Notes under the pieces: generated by a model
Told to the model about the DNA's origin: nothing
Databases searched by the model: none
Seen by the model: only the letters and a program-made list of their open reading frames with translations
Assembly: GCA_021153185.1 (NCBI GenBank)
Contig: JAGKTY010000024.1
Location: forward strand, 1-58,374
DNA: 58,374 bases
DNA from: Lachnospiraceae bacterium
GTDB taxonomy: Bacteria; Bacillota; Clostridia; Lachnospirales; Lachnospiraceae
Direction: 5' to 3'
Part shown: positions 56,139-58,374 of the stretch, in pieces
How the letters are laid out: each line of letters opens with the position of its first letter
Position numbering within the stretch: the stretch's first letter is position 1
Translations under genes and position numbers: made by a program

Positions 56139-56142
56139 ATGA

Positions 56143-56919
56143 ATGGAAAATAAAAGCATTTTATTTGTAGGACAAATTGGGACGTTTTTGATTAACACGA
56201 TGACAGCATCACTTGAAAAAGAGGGGTTTAGGGTATATACGGCTTCCTTTCAGGTATCAGAGATAAATGAGTATTTTAAGGAGGCGACGGCGCTCTTTTT
56301 GTCAATTGATGATAATTTCTCCACAGACGTGATGGCAGCGCTCAACTTTGTCAAAGACCAGTGCATTATGGATGACAAAAAGGTGTTTGCCATGGGAGAG
56401 GACGAGCAGGTTGCACAGCTGAAAAAAATCATCGGAGAGGATCTGATTTGGGAAAGCTTCCTGCGGCCGATTAATCCAAGGCAGGTGTGCGAGACGATCG
56501 GCAAGCTGTTTGATTCGGCGAGTAATGTCTCGCAGAAGAAACGGATTCTGGTTGTGGATGATTCGGGTACGTTTCTGCATAACATTAAGTCATGGCTCGA
56601 GCCGACCTACAAGGTCGCGATGGTAAATTCTGTCACAAACGGTCTGTCGTACCTCGGAAAGCAGACGCCGGACCTCATCTTGCTTGATTACGAGATGCCG
56701 GTCTGCAATGGACCGCAGATGCTGGAAATGCTGCGTGCTGATCCTGAAATGAATTCGATTCCGGTGTTCTTTTTGACGGGAAAAGGTGATCGGGCAAGTA
56801 TTGAAAAGGTGCTTGCATTAAAACCGCAGGGATATCTGTTAAAAACTTTGCCGAAAGAAAAAATACTGGAAGCGTTACAACAGTATTTTAACAGTCAGGA
56901 AGAAAAGAAAGAAGCATGA
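56143..56919 (+). CDS. Double-receiver response regulator
   Basis: This 258-residue protein has two receiver-like domains. The first (about 1-125) lacks the acidic pair and phospho-site and seems degenerate (LFLSIDDNF has the only Asp pair). The second (about 132-250) is complete: ILVVDDSG near 135-142, the phospho-accepting Asp in LILLDYEMPVCNG, FFLTGKGD and the Lys in YLLKTLP. No DNA-binding or enzyme domain follows, so output must be by protein interaction. It starts 4 bases after the kinase gene, and its stop overlaps the next start (ATGA). Confidence 0.9.
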   Translation: MENKSILFVGQIGTFLINTMTASLEKEGFRVYTASFQVSEINEYFKEATALFLSIDDNFSTDVMAALNFVKDQCIMDDKKVFAMGEDEQVAQLKKIIGEDLIWESFLRPINPRQVCETIGKLFDSASNVSQKKRILVVDDSGTFLHNIKSWLEPTYKVAMVNSVTNGLSYLGKQTPDLILLDYEMPVCNGPQMLEMLRADPEMNSIPVFFLTGKGDRASIEKVLALKPQGYLLKTLPKEKILEALQQYFNSQEEKKEA

Positions 56920-57077
56920 GTTCGGATATTGTTGTAATATGCATTGTGGTGATACTTGCTTTTGGAGCGGGTTTCTACTTATATAGAAGGAAAAAAATGG
57001 AAGGCGTTTGTTTTTTCTGTCCGTATGCCAAAGTATGCAGCAAAAACTGTGACAAAAAAGAGGAAAAAAGAGAATGA
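56916..57077 (+). CDS. 53-residue cysteine-rich single-pass membrane protein (FeoB-associated-like)
   Basis: This short gene encodes a membrane helix at about 5-23 (SDIVVICIVVILAFGAGFYL), followed by a basic stretch and a cysteine cluster, C-x2-C-x4-C-x3-C near 32-45, then a charged tail. The layout resembles the FeoB-associated Cys-rich membrane protein group (PF12669 type), although no feoB is nearby. ATG 56916 overlaps the TGA of the regulator gene, and its own TGA overlaps the start of the lysozyme gene, so it is a coupled member of the operon. It may bind a metal. Confidence 0.75.
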   Translation: MSSDIVVICIVVILAFGAGFYLYRRKKMEGVCFFCPYAKVCSKNCDKKEEKRE

Positions 57078-58096
57078 AGCAACGAAAAAGGGCACATCGT
57101 TTTTTTGTATTGTTTTGCTTAAGTCTGACCTTGCTGTCGGGATGCGGGAAGCAGGAGAGTGAGCAAGTGACAAAACAGACTTATCCGGAGGTAACGATTC
57201 CAACGCATGAACCAATTTTGAAGCCGGAGCAAAAGAAAAAAATGGAGTCACAGCAAATGCCGATAAATACTGCGGTTTCTGAAAATGCGTCCAGTCGGAA
57301 GGAAGTGTCCCAAAATGAAGCTTCGGAAATGACGGAAGATGCATCCACACCAAGAAAGTTGCACTATATTGATGCGTGGGGCGAATGGCATGATACGATA
57401 ATTAACGAAAATGTGGAAAAACATGTGTATGATTTTACGCTGCTTCAAAATGATGGAAAAACGATTTCTTATGATGACGGAGTGTACACAATCCGGAAAG
57501 GAATTGATGTGTCTCATCATCAGGGAGAAATTGATTGGCAAAAGGTTCGGGATGCGGGGTATGAATTTGCGTTTCTCAGAATAGCATATCGCGGATATGG
57601 GGAGGAAGGGACGCTGAATAAGGATCGCAATTTTGATGTGTATCTCGAAGGAGCAAGGGCTGCAGGTATGGATGTCGGGGTATACATGTTCTCACAGGCC
57701 GTTAATGAAGCGGAGGCAAAGGAAGAAGCAGAGTATGTTTTGAAAATACTGCAGGGAACAGCGCTGGAGCTTCCTGTTGTATATGATCCGGAATCTATCC
57801 GGGATGATGTGGCGCGGACCGATTCCGTCAGCGGAGAGCAGTTTACAAGAAATACGATTGTTTTTTGTGACACAATCCAGGCGGCCGGATATGAGCCGAT
57901 GATTTACAGCAATATGATCTGGGAAGCAGAGCTTCTTGATTTGGAAAAATTATCAAATTACCCGATTTGGTATGCGGATTATGAAAAAATACCGCAGACG
58001 CCCTATCATTTTTCTTATTGGCAGTACACTTCAGACGGAAACGTTCCCGGAATTGCGGGACGCGTTGACTTGGATGTGCAGTTTTTGAGGAAGTAA
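57074..58096 (+). CDS. GH25 lysozyme-like lipoprotein
   Basis: This 340-residue protein starts with a lipoprotein signal ending LLSGC (Cys24), a polar linker of about 100 residues, and a GH25 domain from about 140: GIDVSHHQGEIDW near 143-155, AFLRIAYRGYG, GVYMFSQA, and the catalytic acidic pair in VVYDPE, ending with FSYWQYTSDG ... VDLDVQF. GH25 enzymes cut the MurNAc-GlcNAc bond of peptidoglycan. It is the last gene of the operon and probably acts at the outer face of the membrane. A terminator follows at 58292. Confidence 0.92.
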   Translation: MKQRKRAHRFFVLFCLSLTLLSGCGKQESEQVTKQTYPEVTIPTHEPILKPEQKKKMESQQMPINTAVSENASSRKEVSQNEASEMTEDASTPRKLHYIDAWGEWHDTIINENVEKHVYDFTLLQNDGKTISYDDGVYTIRKGIDVSHHQGEIDWQKVRDAGYEFAFLRIAYRGYGEEGTLNKDRNFDVYLEGARAAGMDVGVYMFSQAVNEAEAKEEAEYVLKILQGTALELPVVYDPESIRDDVARTDSVSGEQFTRNTIVFCDTIQAAGYEPMIYSNMIWEAELLDLEKLSNYPIWYADYEKIPQTPYHFSYWQYTSDGNVPGIAGRVDLDVQFLRK

Positions 58097-58169
58097 ATGC
58101 GGGAAAAGATTGATTTTAAGAGGGTTTGAGGCATTTGTATACAAACTGTCTTATAAAGAATCTTGCGGC

Positions 58170-58220
58170 ATGTCTAAGTACATCGTTGGTGGTGTAGCAC
58201 TCGGTGGTGTTAAGGGTTAA
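58170..58220 (+). other. Possible 16-residue peptide or gene remnant
   Basis: A short frame reads MSKYIVGGVALGGVKG and ends in TAA. Its Gly/Val-rich character resembles the start of small membrane proteins, but no clear ribosome binding site is present. It may be a cut-off gene start. The rest of 58097-58250 shows no gene. Confidence 0.2.
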
Positions 58221-58251
58221 ATTGTTTCTTATGGGATAGTTACCAATATAA

Positions 58252-58276
58252 AGAACACTTCATTTGTAAGTGTTCT
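58252..58276. repeat. Inverted repeat near the right end
   Basis: AGAACACTT (58252-58260) and AAGTGTTCT (58268-58276) are perfect arms around a 7-base loop, 16 bases before the terminator. Confidence 0.5.
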
Positions 58277-58291
58277 CAGAGTGTAGACAAA

Positions 58292-58320
58292 GTCCACAGT
58301 TTAGGCTGTGGGCTTTTCTT
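58292..58320 (+). terminator. Rho-independent terminator
   Basis: GTCCACAG (58292-58299) pairs with CTGTGGGC (58305-58312; one G-T pair), followed by TTTTCTTT. It ends the plus-strand operon with the GH25 gene. Confidence 0.8.
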
Positions 58321-58342
58321 TATGCTTTCATAACAATAAATG

Positions 58343-58364
58343 AAACCATCGGCTAACGCCGATG
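58343..58364 (-). terminator. Likely minus-strand terminator at the right edge
   Basis: CATCGGC (58347-58353) and GCCGATG (58358-58364) form a perfect stem; on the minus strand the sequence continues GTTTCATTTA, which suggests the end of a minus-strand gene lying beyond the window. Confidence 0.45.
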
Positions 58365-58374
58365 CTCTTGAATA

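Overview
The window looks like a chromosomal segment of a motile, low-GC Gram-positive gut or rumen anaerobe of the class Clostridia, most likely Lachnospiraceae (Roseburia/Agathobacter-like). The reasons are the ribosomal and RNA polymerase protein types, a FliD-like flagellar gene, sigma-28-like promoters, Firmicutes-style Shine-Dalgarno sites and terminators, hybrid histidine kinases and a GH5 cellulase lipoprotein. The family-level name is an inference from protein character, not from a database search.

Layout. (1) 1-15.3 kb is a glycosylation island. It holds three paralogous GT2 glycosyltransferases with TPR tails (all on the minus strand), a LicD-AAA fusion, fucosyltransferase-type enzymes, a DUF6492 glycosyltransferase, two CgeB/DUF3880-type glycosyltransferases, UDP-galactopyranose mutase, a CMP-sugar type cytidylyltransferase and a radical SAM protein, with two gene remnants. 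Strands alternate, and two sigma-28-like promoters tie part of it to flagellar expression. The flagellar cap-like gene at 17.4-18.8 kb supports a role in glycosylating flagellin or another surface polymer. (2) 15.3-17.3 kb is purine salvage (apt plus an NCS2 purine permease). (3) 19-36.5 kb is the translation/transcription core: rpmG-secE-nusG-rplK-rplA, then an intruding capA-type gene, then L10 leader-rplJ-rplL-rpoB-rpoC and rpsL-rpsG-fusA-tuf. rplL lacks its normal C-terminal end in this sequence. (4) 36.5-41 kb is accessory DNA: a REP-like/terminator patch, an HTH gene, an MGTNYY-type protein, an AbiE-like toxin-antitoxin cassette with two large inverted-repeat operators, a CrtO-like acyltransferase and gene debris. 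(5) 41-50.3 kb is cell-envelope and sensing functions: DUF421 protein, GH5 cellulase, acyltransferase-LytTR-DUF3021, and a frameshifted solute-binding/5'-nucleotidase-like lipoprotein followed by a hybrid histidine kinase. (6) 50.5-58.4 kb has an HPr-like protein without the phospho-histidine motif, cstA with a palindromic operator, and a tightly coupled five-gene operon (variant lipid kinase, hybrid kinase, double-receiver regulator, 53-residue Cys-rich membrane protein, GH25 lysozyme lipoprotein).

The most unusual items are the apparently truncated L7/L12, the LicD-AAA fusion, the five-gene lipid kinase/phosphorelay/lysozyme operon, the substrate-binding/nucleotidase lipoprotein with its kinase, and the AbiE cassette carrying a second winged-helix gene. 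No tRNA, rRNA, CRISPR array or complete insertion sequence was recognised.
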